From the NCBI GenBank assembly GCA_034509735.1, contig JACGWO010000013.1, forward strand, positions 13,226,136 through 13,290,135: DNA of 64,000 bases. Direction: 5' to 3'. Every line of letters starts with the position of its first letter. The stretch's first letter is position 1. Positions 13,001 to 24,694 of this stretch are shown here, in pieces. Under the pieces are notes generated by a model that was not told the DNA's origin, ran no database searches, and saw only the letters and a list, made by a program, of their open reading frames with translations. Made by a program: the position numbers and the translations under genes. Source of the stretch: Sesamum alatum (Eukaryota > Streptophyta > Magnoliopsida > Lamiales > Pedaliaceae).

Positions 13001-14082
13001 AATTCTATGCTAATGGTATCACTAATAACTAAAGTGGCGGATCCTACTGCTTCTGCCGAGATGGCCTTGCCATTTCCGAGCTTCAGGATCATGTCCCCGC
13101 TACTTAGTTTTCTGCTTCTTTTCAACACCTGCAGATCATTGCAAATGTGAGCTCCACAGCCGGTATCCAATACCCAAGAGGCAGAATTAGTGACCATGTT
13201 AACCTCAATCACAAATATACCTTGGTTTGAGAAGAGTTTGGGGCACTCTCTCTTCCAATGCTCTTTCTCACGGCAGTTGATACATATGTCATATGCCTTT
13301 AACTGTTGCTTGGAGACAACCTTTCCCTTACCTTTGCCTTTCCCCTCTTTGGCAATGGGAACACTCTGAGTGTTCGTAGCTGCTATGACTACCTTTCCCT
13401 TCCCTTTCTTCCTTTTCCAACGTCCGGCACCCTTGCCTTTCGTCTTGGAAGTAGAAGCACCTCCAAACAATACCGAAGGCGTGGACTTCTTAGTCGTTGC
13501 CTCGTATTGCACCAACATATTGATCAACTCATGAATACCCTTCTCAAGTGCATTCATGTTGTAGTTGACAATAAATTGATCAAAGGAGGGTGGGAGTGAC
13601 TGAAGGATCACATCTATGTACGTTTCGTTATCGAGACCTGCCTTTAGGTCCTCGAGCTTTTCCACTAGGGTAAGCATTTTAACCCCATGCTCTTGTACAG
13701 AGGATCCTTCTGTCATTTTAGTTCCAAAGAACGCCTTGGTCGCGACATACCTAGTATGCCGGTCCGGGACTGCATAGCAATCCTTAAGGCGAGCCATTAT
13801 GGAAGGGACATCGTCTAGCCTTTCATATTGCTTCTGAATCTCATTGGTCATCGAAGCAAGTATGATGCTACGAACCTTCCGGTTATCCTTATGCCAAGTC
13901 TCGAACGTCTCACGTTCCTCTGGCGTGGATCCTTCCGGTAAGGTCCTAGGGAGAGGCTCGTCCATGACGTAGCCTTGGTTCTCATAATCCAGGACTATCC
14001 TGAGATTGCGCAACCAGTCGTTGTAGTTGGTTCCATTAAATTTGTTTATCTCAAGAATGGTTGAAAGTGGGTTCTTAGACAT
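10028..14082 (-). pseudogene. Unit Y: nearly intact copia gag-pol polyprotein
   Basis: This gag-pol gene has the same layout as the intact copy at 41015-45067. It starts with ATG at 14080-14082 (MSKNPLSTILEINKF). Gag and the start of protease (DTG active site) occupy 14082-12925. The protease end and the integrase zinc-binding domain lie at 12935-12564, the integrase core at 12663-12097, and RT plus RNase H at 12100-10028. Three length changes break it: one extra C at 12931-12933, one missing C near 12615, and two extra bases near 12131-12137. The gag zinc knuckle reads CINCREKEHWKREC, with Glu in place of the usual Gly before His. Integrase, RT (YVDD) and RNase H motifs are otherwise present. 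It is likely inactive as written, though two of the three changes are one-base changes in short homopolymers. Confidence 0.9.
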
Positions 14083-15599
14083 TTTAAAATCTACATGTAG
14101 AAAAACAACGCGCGATCAGCAGAAAGTAAAGACGGTGGTTTGATAAAAATAATTAAATGCTTGGTCTTTAGTCATTTAATCCTCCCACTATTTATACGAA
14201 AACACGGTACTCTCAAACGTAGTTTTCGGGAAATCCTTTCCTAGTGGGCTTGGGATCCACAGCGATTTTTCCCATACCCCGCTTTTACGATTCGCATGGA
14301 AAAGATCCTGTGGGAGGTATTCCATACCATTCTCGTTCCACGAGATTCCCAAGATTATTGCCTCACCCTTTTGCATGATCCCGAGGACTCCAAGCGAATC
14401 ATGCTAATTAGGCGTTAGACCCGACCCAATCGACCGAGCCATGGACCCACTAGTACCCCCACGACTCGTGAGACAGGTAGCAGCAGCCCATTTTTCGTTC
14501 ATGACATAGTGCAGCTTCTTTTAAGTACAATAACGTGCCACGACTCGTGAGACCACGCTATTGACCTAAGACAGCTTCCTCACTATGCCACGGACTGGAA
14601 GGCATGGACGAACTCCTAGAGTTCATGTCCACTTATCTAGGGTCTAATATTTTAACATTGGTCCAACCAATGTGAGAGTAATAATGACCGAGATCTCATA
14701 CTATATCCATACATTCATCCAAAAATGCATAAATGAAATTCATCCATAGCAGTTATACATGATAAATAAAACCCATTCATCCATCACAATAACCACATGC
14801 AAAATTAAAGCCTAGCACGCCCCTGTTGGATGATCACAAGCCCGAATCCTATGCGATCCACTGAGCCCGCAGTGGATCTATGGTCAATCTAGGGTTGGTC
14901 CTATACTATTACAATAATAGTAACCCAATCATCATTCTGATGGGCCTTGGTCTCTTTTTCTCTTTCTTCACTTCATGGAAAACGCCAAGGGACCTCCGGT
15001 CTGTGCTCTCCATGTGGTCCTTCCTTCTTCTCCACCAATTACAAAAATGGAAACCTCACTCCTAGTCTACTCTCATTACATATAAAAAATTAGAAACCCC
15101 AGCGAAAACCCGGGGGAGTACATAAGGAGGGAGGTAGAAAGCCTTATTATTCCAAGGCACTAGAAAGAGAGAAGGAGAAAGCAGTTTAAAGAGGCACACA
15201 GGCCCAACAGTAAATTAAACCATACATTCGGTCTAGGGCTCGTGATCATCCATTTCCATCCAACACACATAATTACATGATCCAATCACATAATCATAAT
15301 ATTCCAACAACACATGATTTCCAATCACATCAATCCAAGATGAAAATAAATGAACATGTGCGTAACGTGTGAAAATAAAATATAAATATTGGCAATGTAA
15401 AATTTTTCGTTTTAAGGAAAACCTTTCCTCATTATTTTAAGTAAAATAACCCCGGGATTCCAAATCCATTTATTTTACTCCTAAAATAATGTCTTTAGGA
15501 ATTTAGGAAAAATTGAACCCAAAAAACGAATTTTTCAGAATTAATTTAAAATTAAAACTGAAAATAAATTTTAAAAATAAAATTACACTAGGGTTTCAA

Positions 15600-16130
15600 A
15601 ACCCTAGCCAAGGAGCCACCGGCCGCCGCCGCCTGCAGCAGTCGGCCGCCGGGCGCGCAGGGCAGCAGCCGCCTCTGCGCGCGCGCAGGCCCCTGCCTGT
15701 GTGCGCGCGCGCCTGGCCGGCATCAGTCTACGCGGCCTGGCGCATCGGCAGGCCGACTCGCGCGCAGGCTCCTTTGCCTGTGCGCGCGCGCTGGCCTCTG
15801 GCCACCGGCCGCGTCCCTGCGTCGTGCGCAAAGTGCGCGCGCAGACGCGCACTGGGCGCGCCTGGTGCCCGTCCGCGCGCGGGCTCCTCCGCCCGCCAGC
15901 CTTGCGCGCGCGCGCGCATGGCGCGCGCGCGCAGACACCTCTGTCTGCCCGCGCGCGCGCCTGGAGGCGTTTCCATGCGCGCACGCCCGCGCGCAGCCAA
16001 CCCGGCTGCGCGCTGCCCCTGCGCGGCCTGCAGCGCGCGCGCGCGCAGGCTTCCCATGCCTGCGCGCGTCTGCCCTGCCGGCAGCGCTCGGCTGCGCGCG
16101 GCCAGCCTTCCCGGCTGGCCGGCTGTGACG
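15600..16130. repeat. CpG-rich alternating GC tract in leader of unit Y
   Basis: About 530 bp of very high GC with repeated runs of GCGCGC separated by short CTGCCTG- and GGCCGG-like spacers, inside otherwise AT-rich sequence. Long open frames occur in several of the six frames and encode low-complexity Ala/Arg/Pro-rich sequence, as expected by chance where stop codons are rare, so I do not call a gene. The tract recurs in Z, in A and, shorter, in B and C. Confidence 0.85.
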
Positions 16131-16328
16131 TTTTCTCGTTTTTCAGATTAATTCCCATCCCGATTCCCAAGAAAAACAGAAAATACCAATATTCAGCAAT
16201 TCACACGAATTAAAAGCAATAAAATAACATGCTTCAAGAATCAAGAAATTCAAGATTTAATTACAACATGCTATTTCACGTTTCATGCTTAAAACGCACA
16301 TAAACCCTAGGCCTATACACCGAACCGG

Positions 16329-16340
16329 GCTCTGATACCA
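16329..16340 (-). promoter_or_regulatory. Primer-binding site of unit Y
   Basis: The complement reads TGGTATCAGAGC, matching the 3' end of plant initiator tRNA-Met, the usual minus-strand primer of copia elements. It lies one base inside the LTR edge at 16342. Confidence 0.92.
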
Positions 16341-16341
16341 C

Positions 16342-18333
16342 TGAAAGATTATGTGGATCGTCCCGGGAAAAGCGCGAATGCGGAAGCGCGGTATAATTAA
16401 AAATTAAAACGGAATTTAAACATGCTTTTAAATTAAAAACACGTTTCAAAGGGTGTGCCTTTGAAATTTTCCCGGGCATTCGGTGTATCTCATGAACGTA
16501 TAACATAAAATAAATCATGGAGGCCATAGGGTTGAAAATTAAAGAGGGACGAAAATTTAAAACGAGACCTACCCGTTGTCGTTTTCGTCTTCAACGGCTA
16601 CACGCGTTGTTCCCCGTTTTGCACCAAGATCCCGTCCTTGAGACCCTCTAATTCGTGACACACGATCCACCCACGTATCTTGCACGTCGTGCTAGCAACG
16701 AACAAGTGTATAATTTTGGAGTGGATGAATCAATAACACATTATCAATTAATGGTATTGATTCATCAAGATTCTAATGTTCCAAGAACAAAAGAATCAAG
16801 AAAAACTATTTTCTTGAGAGAGAGAGAGGGCGGACGAGAGAGATGGGAGAGAGAGAGAAACCGTGTGTGTGTTGTGTGTGTGTGTTGGAGTTTCATCATC
16901 ATGTAAATTGTAGGATGCTAAGGGTTTATATAGAAGAGGAGTTTAATCCTCTTTAAACTCCTCTTTCAAGAACTCTAATTTGATTAGGATTTTGACCTAG
17001 TCAAAGTCCTAGTCAAACTAGTGTTTTGACCTAGTCAAAACGATCCTAGCCATCCATCTCTCCCATTAATCTCAACCGTTGATTTAATTTAATTTAATGG
17101 AAATATTTAAAACCTATTTAAATATTTCCAAGAGGCTAAAATAAATATAAATATTATTTAAGCCCATTAAATAAATCCTTTTGATAAATCCAATTTATCA
17201 ATTTAATTCCTTCTATCAAATAGAAAGAATTATTTCTCCAAGAAAAATAAAGGTCCCGATTAAATCTAATTTAATCATTCCTTCACTCCAATATTTAATT
17301 CCAAATTAAATATTTAATTGTGTGTGGATAGTGTGTGACTCTTTAGGTTCACCATTCAGCTAGACTTGGTCGGATTCCTAGAATCCGTCCGTTACCATGG
17401 GTGGCCATCTAGCAACGGTCCATGGCACTAGAGACTAGGTGAAATATTCAGGGATGAACATTTAGGCTCTAACAGTACGCTTGTCCTTCTGTCTACGGTC
17501 TCAACACTTAGAGTCTAAGGCACGGAAAATGCAGGTACCCATTTTGGACCTAAGTGTCGGTCTGTCCACACTAAACGCCGCGAGGGAACCCTTCCCTTCT
17601 GTTCAGTCACTGTGGCCACAGTTTTTAGGGACAAGACCTAGAGCATACATGAGACTCAACTGTCAAAACCTATTGACAGGAGACAGATCCTTTCTTGGAA
17701 ACTACTGTCACTTTGTACATCAGAACTGCACTAGACATGGCTTATGACTACCAAATGGAATTCTGGCAATCTCTCACCATATCTAAGATACAATCCTGAT
17801 GTACAGGTAAACTCAGTAATTCCTCAAGTCAAAGGACTTTACCTGTACCGTTGGAACCGGGAATACACGTCATACCTAGCAGACCATACTCAAGGTCCTC
17901 CGTAAGACGGTTCCCGCGAGTCACCTCAGTCAGCTGCGTCCTAGCAGGCTAACCCACTAACACTGCTTAGACGATCCTCGTCACCCGTCGATGAAACACG
18001 ACAGCAGATGCTTAGTGCAAGTCTCAAATGGAATCCCGGTACCCATTTTCGGGATTCCTTGACTTGGAGATTTCCGGACTGATTCGGGAAGACTGATTTC
18101 ATGGACCTACCTCCAAGCGTAGTCCCAGTCCCCGAAATCGAATCTCAGTCCGTGGGCTCTGTTTGCGTAGTGAACAGATATGGAAAAATAGGTGCAAGTG
18201 AACACAAACAAAGTAATGCCAAATGAAAATTCACTTCTTTATTCATTAATGATTTATCAAAACACCTATAATTGTCTAGACATAGGTTACATATACCCGC
18301 CAAAATTGGCTTACATGGTCACCTATTCTAACA
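16342..18333 (-). repeat. Copia family 1 LTR shared by units Y and Z
   Basis: A 1992-bp LTR in reverse orientation, bounded by TGAAAG and CTAACA. The TATA element is visible as its complement TTTATATAGAAG near 16927-16938, followed in transcription sense by the GT/GA microsatellite region. It is the 5' LTR of Y, next to Y's primer-binding site, and at the same time the 3' LTR of Z, next to Z's polypurine tract at 18334. Confidence 0.92.
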
Positions 18334-18349
18334 ATCTCCCACTTGACCT

Positions 18350-21300
18350 TTAAAGCCAATCACCCATATGCCTAATCCCCATCTTCTCAAGATGTTGCGT
18401 ATGAGCACTTTGCGACATAGGCTTTGTCAGCGGGTCTGCTGTGTTGTCTGCTGAGTTGACTCGGTCCATCCGAACGTCACCTCTTCCTACCATTTCTCTA
18501 AGAAGATGGTAGCGTCTAAGAATGTGTTTGGAACGGTGGTGAGATCTCGGTTCCTTCGCTTGCGCTATTGCACCGTTGTTATCACAGAAGATGACAACGG
18601 GCTCGGCGATGCTAGGCACCACACCCAACTCTTGGATGTAGTTTCTCATCCAAACCGCTTCCTTGGCAGCTTCTGAAGCTGCTATGTATTCAGCCTCAGT
18701 GGTGGAGTCAGCAGTGGTTGCTTGCTTGGAACTTTTCCAAGCCACTACTCCTCCGTTGAGCTTGAATACATACCCCGATTGAGACTTGGCATCATCGTCA
18801 TCAGACTGGAAGCTGGCGTCGCTAAAGCCTTCCAGAATTAGTTTTTCCATTGCCATAGACTAAGAACATTTCCTTAGTCCTCCTTAGGTACTTAAGGATA
18901 CCCTTAACTGCATTCCAATGTGCCTCTCCTGCACAGGACTGATATCTGCTAGTCACGCTCAAAGCGTATGCAATGTCAGGCCTGGTGCAGTGGACCGCAT
19001 ATTGGATGCTACCTACGGCAGAAGCATAGGGGATGACTTTCATCTTTTCAAGTTCCTCATCAGTCTGCGGGGACTGTTTCTTGGACAACTTGATCCCATG
19101 CCTCATAGGAAGGAACCCTCGTTTGGAGTTGTCCATTCGATATCTCTTTAGGACTTTCTCCATATACGAGTTTTGGGTGAGCCCTAACATCCTTTTAGAT
19201 CTGTCCCTGACAATCTGGATGCCTAGGATGTAGGATGCTTCACCCAAGTCCTTCATGGAAAACTTGGTTGACAGCCATGCTTTCGTGTTTCCTAACATTC
19301 TGACGTCATTTCCAATGAGCAGAATGTCATCCACGTAAAGCACTAGGAACACTATGGAGCTCCCACTGACCTTCTTGTATACACAAGGGTCGGATTCGTT
19401 TTTGATGAAGTCATAACCCCGTATTACTTCATCAAATCGAATGTTCCAACTCCGGGAAGCTTGTTTGAGGCCATAGATGGACTTCTGGAGACGACAGACC
19501 TTCTGTTCTTCTCCAGCGACCGTGAAACCCTCCGGCTGATCCATATAGATCTCTTCTTCAACGAAACCGTTGAGGAAGGCCGTTTTCACGTCCATCTGCC
19601 ATATTTCATAGTCATACCATGCTGCTATGGCAAGCAGGATCCGAATGGATTTAGCCATGGCTACTGGCGAGTAGGTATCCTCAAAATCGACCCCGGGTCG
19701 TTGAGTGTATCCCTTAGCTACAAGCCTAGCCTTGAAGGTAGTAACCTCTCCATCAACGCCGAGTTTGCGCTTGTAGACCCACTTACAGCCCACTGGCTTA
19801 ACACCTTTCGGTGGATCTACAAGTCTCCAAACTTGGTTCTCGCTCATGGAGTCCATTTCGGTTTTCATGGCCTCAAGCCATTTCCCAGAGTCGATGTCTG
19901 ACATCGCTTCCCCGTATGTCTTAGGATCGTTATCCAGAAGATCGGTCGCACCTAGAAATCCATATCTCACTGGAGGTCTGGATTCTCTAGTGGACCTTCG
20001 GAGAACGGGAACGTTAGTGGTAACTGTGGGCGCTGACTGTATCGGAGCCGGCGGTTCAGGGGCCGGGGCTGGCCTCCCTTGAGGTTGTCCTTCATGCCTA
20101 GCATGTTGGACTTCTCTAGGTAGGTCAGTCCTCCTAGTGTCTATCCTGAATCCTCTAGGTGAGGTTTCCGCGACTGTTTCTGATGGCTGAGTTCCATCAC
20201 TTGATTCCTCAAGGATCAGCTCATCAGGTTGGATATCCTCCAGGAAGCCTTGCTCCAAGAATACTGCATTCCTTGAAACAAATACCTTTTGTTCCAAAGG
20301 GTCATAAAAGTAATAACCCGCAGTTTCTTTAGGGTATCCAACGAACCTGCATAGGCTAGACCTGGATTCTAGCTTATCTCCCACTAACCTCTTGACGTAT
20401 GCGGGGCTACCCCACACTTTCAAGTAGTTGTAGGATGCAGGCTTGCCGTGCCATATCTCATATGGCGTTTGGGTCACTACACTAGTAGGCGCCAAATTCA
20501 ATAACTTGGCTGCCGTTTCTAATGCATAACCCCAAAACGATAGGGGCAATTTGGTAAAACTCATCATGGAACGAACCATGTCCAACAGGGTTCGGTTCCT
20601 CCTTTCAGAGACGCCATTTAACTGTGGTGTTCCGGGAGGTGTCCATTCTGATATTATACCATGTTCCTTTAGATAATCTAGGAATTCGGCACTAAGGTAT
20701 TCACCGCCTCGGTCTGACCGTAGGACTTTAATTTTGCAGTTGGTTTGATTCTCCACTTCAAGTCTGAATTCTTTAAACCTCTCAAGAGCTTCAGACTTGT
20801 ACCTCATCAGGTAAACATAACCATACCGTGAATGATCATCGGTGAAGGTTATGAAGTAGGAGAACCCACCTCGGGCCTGCGTCCTTAGTGGTCCACACAC
20901 GTCTGTATGGACCAAGTCCAACAGACTTGTGGCAAGCCTGCTTTGTCCTACAAAGGGCTTCTTGGTCATTTTCCCTCTTAGACAAGATTCACAAGTTGGT
21001 AGATCACTCAAGTTCCCAACCTCTAGGTTCTTTGAGTCTACCAACCTTTTCATCCTATCTTGGGATATGTGACCTAGCCTAGCGTGCCACAGACGTGCGT
21101 TCCCGTTATTATCTAATTTCCGTTTGTGTTGAGCGTTAAGAACGAAATTCGTTTGTTGCAAGATATAGAGCCCATTATGTAATGTACCAAGTAGATGAGC
21201 AATTCCACACCTCATCAAATAAAAGCAATTTTTATTGATTTTAAACTCATAACCATTATTGTCTAACAATGGAATGGAAATGATGTTTTTAATCATACTG

Positions 21301-22395
21301 GGTACAAAATAAACTTGCTCTAATTCTATGCTAATGGTATCACTAATAACTAAAGTGGCGGATCCTACTGCTTCTGCCGAGATGGCCTTGCCATTTCCGA
21401 GCTTCAGGATCATGTCCCCGCTACTTAGTTTTCTGCTTCTTTTCAACACCTGCAGATCATTGCAAATGTGAGCTCCACAGCCGGTATCCAATACCCAAGA
21501 GGCAGAATTAGTGACCATGTTAACCTCAATCACCTTGGTTTGAGAAGAGTTTGGGGCACTCTCTCTTCCAATGCCCTTTCTCACGGCAGTTGATACATAT
21601 GTCATATGCCTTTGACTGTTGCTTGGAGACAACCTTTCCCTTACCTTTGCCTTTCCCCTCTTTGGCAATGGGAACACTCTGAGTGTTCGTAGCTGCTATG
21701 ACTACCTTTCCCTTCCCTTTCTTCCTTTTCCAACGTCCGGCACCCTTGCCTTTCGTCTTGGAAGTAGAAGCACCTCCAAACAATACCGAAGGCGTGGACT
21801 TCTTAGTCGTTGCCTCGTATTGCACCAACATATTGATCAACTCATGAATACCCTTCTCAAGTACATTCATGTTGTAGTTGACAATAAATTGATTAAAGGA
21901 GGGTGGGAGTGACTGAAGGATCACATCTATGTACGTTTCGTTATCGAGACCTGCCTTTAGGTCCTCGAGCTTTTCCACTAGGGTAAGCATTTTAACCCCA
22001 TGCTCTTGTACAGAGGATCCTTCTGTCATTTTAGTTCCAAAGAACGCCTTGGTCGCGACATACCTAGTATGCCGGTCCGGGACTGCATAGCAATCCTTAA
22101 GGCGAGCCATTATGGAAGGGACATCGTCTAGCCTTTCATATTGCTTCTGAATCTCATTGGTCATCGAAGCAAGTATGATGCTACGAACCTTCCGGTTATC
22201 CTTATGCCAAGTCTCGAACGTCTCACGTTCCTCTGGCGTGGATCCTTCCGGTAAGGTCCTAGGGAGAGGCTCGTCCATGACGTAGCCTTGGTTCTCATAA
22301 TCCAGGACTATCCTGAGATTGCGCAACCAGTCGTTGTAGTTGGTTCCATTAAATTTGTTTATCTCAAGAATGGTTGAAAGTGGGTTCTTAGACAT
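18350..22395 (-). pseudogene. Unit Z: nearly intact copia gag-pol with two frameshifts
   Basis: This is a family 1 polyprotein gene starting at ATG 22393-22395. Gag (289 codons, with an intact CINCREKGHWKREC zinc knuckle) ends at 21526 because eight bases are missing around 21531-21535 at the gag-protease junction. Protease (DTGCGAHIC), integrase (HTDVCGP, SDRGGEY, SERRNR), RT (YVDDILLIGND) and part of RNase H continue open from there to 18822. A one-base gain in a T run at 18842-18846 then shifts the remaining RNase H (18856-18350). All catalytic motifs are present. The eight-base loss is not a known programmed frameshift, because A and Y read straight through the same junction. I treat it as a mutation. 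Confidence 0.9.
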
Positions 22396-23934
22396 TTTAA
22401 AATCTACATGTAGAAAAACAACGCGCGATCAGCAGAAAGTAAAGACGGTGGTTTGATAAAAATAATTAAATGCTTGGTTTTTAGTCATTTAATCCTCCCA
22501 CTATTTATACGAAAACACGGTACTCTCAAACGTAGTTTTCGGGAAATCCTTTCCTAGTGGGCTTGGGATCCACAGCGATTTTTCCCATACCCCGCTTTTA
22601 CGATTCGCATGGAAAAGATCCTGTGGGAGGTATTCCATACCATTCTCGTTCCACGAGATTCCCAAGATTATTGCCTCACCCTTTTGCATGATCCCGAGGA
22701 CTCCAAGCGAATCATGCTAATTAGGCGTTAGACCCGACCCAATCGACCGAGCCATGGACCCACTAGTACCCCCACGACTCGTGAGACAGGTAGCAGCAGC
22801 CCATTTTTCGTTCATGACATAGTGCAGCTTCTTTTAAGTACAATAACGTGCCACGACTCGTGAGACCACGCTATTGACCTAAGACAGCTTCCTCACTATG
22901 CCACGGATTGGAAGGCATGGACGAACTCCTAGAGTTCATGTCCACTTCATCTAGGGTCTAATATTTTAACATTGGTCCAACCAATGTGAGAGTAATAATG
23001 ACCGAGATCTCATACTATATCCATACATTCATCCAAAAATGCATAAATGAAATTCATCCATAGCAGTTATACATGATAAATAAAACCCATTCATCCATCA
23101 CAATAACCACATGCAAAATTAAAGCCTAGCACGCCCCTGTTGGATGATCACAAGCCCGAATCCTATGCGATCCACTGAGCCCGCAGTGGATCTATGGTCA
23201 ATCTAGGGTTGGTCCTATACTATTACAATAATAGTAACCCAATCATCATTCTGATGGGCCTTGGTCTCTTTTTCTCTTTCTTCACTTCATGGAAAACGCC
23301 AAGGGACCTCCGGTCTGTGCTCTCCATGTGGTCCTTCCTTCTTCTCCACCAATTACAAAAATGGAAACCTCACTCCTAGTCTACTCTCATTACATATTAA
23401 AAATTAGAAACCCCAGCGAAAACCCGGGGGGAGTACATAAGGAGGGAGGTAGAAAGCCTTATTATTCCAAGGCACTAGAAAGAGAGAAGGAGAAAGCAGT
23501 TTATAGAGGCACACAGGCCCAACAGTAAATTAAACCATACATTCGGTCTAGGGCTCGTGATCATCCATTTCCATCCAACACACATAATTACATGATCCAA
23601 TCACATAATCATAATATTCCAACAACACATGATTTCCAATCACATCAATCCAAGATGAAAATAAATGAACATGTGCGTAACGTGTGAAAATAAAATATAA
23701 ATATTGGCAATGTAAAATTTTTCGTTTTTAGGAAAACCTTTCCTCATTATTTTAAGTAAAATAACCCCGGGATTCCAAATCCATTTATTTTACTCCTAAA
23801 ATAATGTCTTTAGGAATTTAGGAAAAATTGAACCCAAAAAACGAATTTTTTTTTTCAGAATTAATTTAAAATTAAAACTGAAAATAAATTTTAAAAATAA
23901 AATTACACTAGGGTTTCAAAACCCTAGCCAAGGA

Positions 23935-24478
23935 GCCACCGGCCGCCGCCGCCTGCAGCAGTCGGCCGCCGGGCGCGCAGGGCAACAGGCCTTGCCTGCC
24001 GCCTCTGCGCGCGCGCAGGCCCCTGCCTGTGTGCGCGCGCGCCTGGCCGGCATCAGTCTACGCGGCCTGGCGCATCGGCAGGCCGACGCGCGCGCAGGCT
24101 CCTTTGCCTGTGCGCGCGCGCAGAGCGCGCACTGGGCGTGCCTGCCGGGCGCGCGCGCGCAGACGCCTCCGTCTGCGTGCGCGCGCGCCTGGCGGCGCGC
24201 CTGGTGCCCGTCCGCGCGCGGGCTCCTCCGCCCGCCAGCCTTGCGCGCGCGCGCGCATGGGCGCGCCTGCCGGGCGCGCGCGCGCAAACACCTCTGTCTG
24301 CCCGCGCGCGCGCCTGGAGGCGTTTCCATGCGCGCACGCCCGCGCGCAGCCAACCCGGCTGCGCGCTGCCCCTGCACGGCCGGCAGCGCGCGCGCGCGCA
24401 GGCTTCCCATGCCTGCGCGCGTCTGCCCTGCCGGCAGCGCTAGGCTGCGCGCGGCCAGCCTTCCCGGCTGGCCGGCTG
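23935..24478. repeat. CpG-rich alternating GC tract in leader of unit Z
   Basis: The equivalent of the tract at 15600-16130. Compared with Y it has extra blocks (for example near 23984-23999 and 24125-24200) and lacks another, so the tract changes length by gain and loss of repeat blocks while the flanking leader hardly changes. Confidence 0.85.
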
Positions 24479-24681
24479 TGACGTTTTCTCGTTTTTCAGA
24501 TTAATTCCCATCCCGATTCCCAAGAAAAACAGAAAATACCAATATTCAGCAATTCACACGAATTAAAAGCAATAAAATAACATGCTTCAAGAATCAAGAA
24601 ATTCAAGATTTAATTACAACATGCTATTTCACATTTCATGCTTAAAACGCACATAAACCCTAGGCCTATACACCGAACCGG

Positions 24682-24693
24682 GCTCTGATACCA
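24682..24693 (-). promoter_or_regulatory. Primer-binding site of unit Z
   Basis: The complement reads TGGTATCAGAGC, the initiator tRNA-Met 3' end, one base from the LTR edge at 24695. Confidence 0.92.
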
Positions 24694-24694
24694 C

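Larger units (their letters stand above)
14083..16341 (-). other. Unit Y untranslated leader between 5' LTR and gag
   Basis: About 2.26 kb of leader without a convincing gene. In transcription sense (right to left) it holds the primer-binding site (16329-16340), a GC/CpG-dense tract (about 15600-16130), an AT-rich stretch, two covarying hairpins near 14855-14878 and upstream of it, two CACGAGTCGTG palindromes (14539-14549 and 14460-14470, 79 nt apart), and a TATAAATA-like motif (14189-14196) about 110 nt before the gag ATG. A 62-codon open frame at 14188-14376 is probably incidental. Confidence 0.8.
22396..24694 (-). other. Unit Z untranslated leader
   Basis: About 2.3 kb, laid out as in Y. 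The primer-binding site is at 24682-24693 and the GC/CpG tract at about 23935-24478, with block differences from Y. The hairpin with arms GATCCACTG and CAGTGGATC lies at 23169-23192. The palindromes CACGAGTCGTG lie at 22852-22862 and 22773-22783 (79 nt apart). No gene is supported. Confidence 0.8.

Noticed and set aside
15513..16213. Several long open frames in several reading frames (Ala/Arg/Pro-rich proteins), repeated at 23916-24504 and 38868-39508
   Set aside because: They arise from the stop-poor GC tract of the leader. They overlap on both strands, share no conserved frame between copies, and have low-complexity composition.
21526..21540. Separate gag and pol frames in Z as a programmed frameshift
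   Set aside because: A and Y read through the same junction in one frame. Z simply lacks eight bases there.
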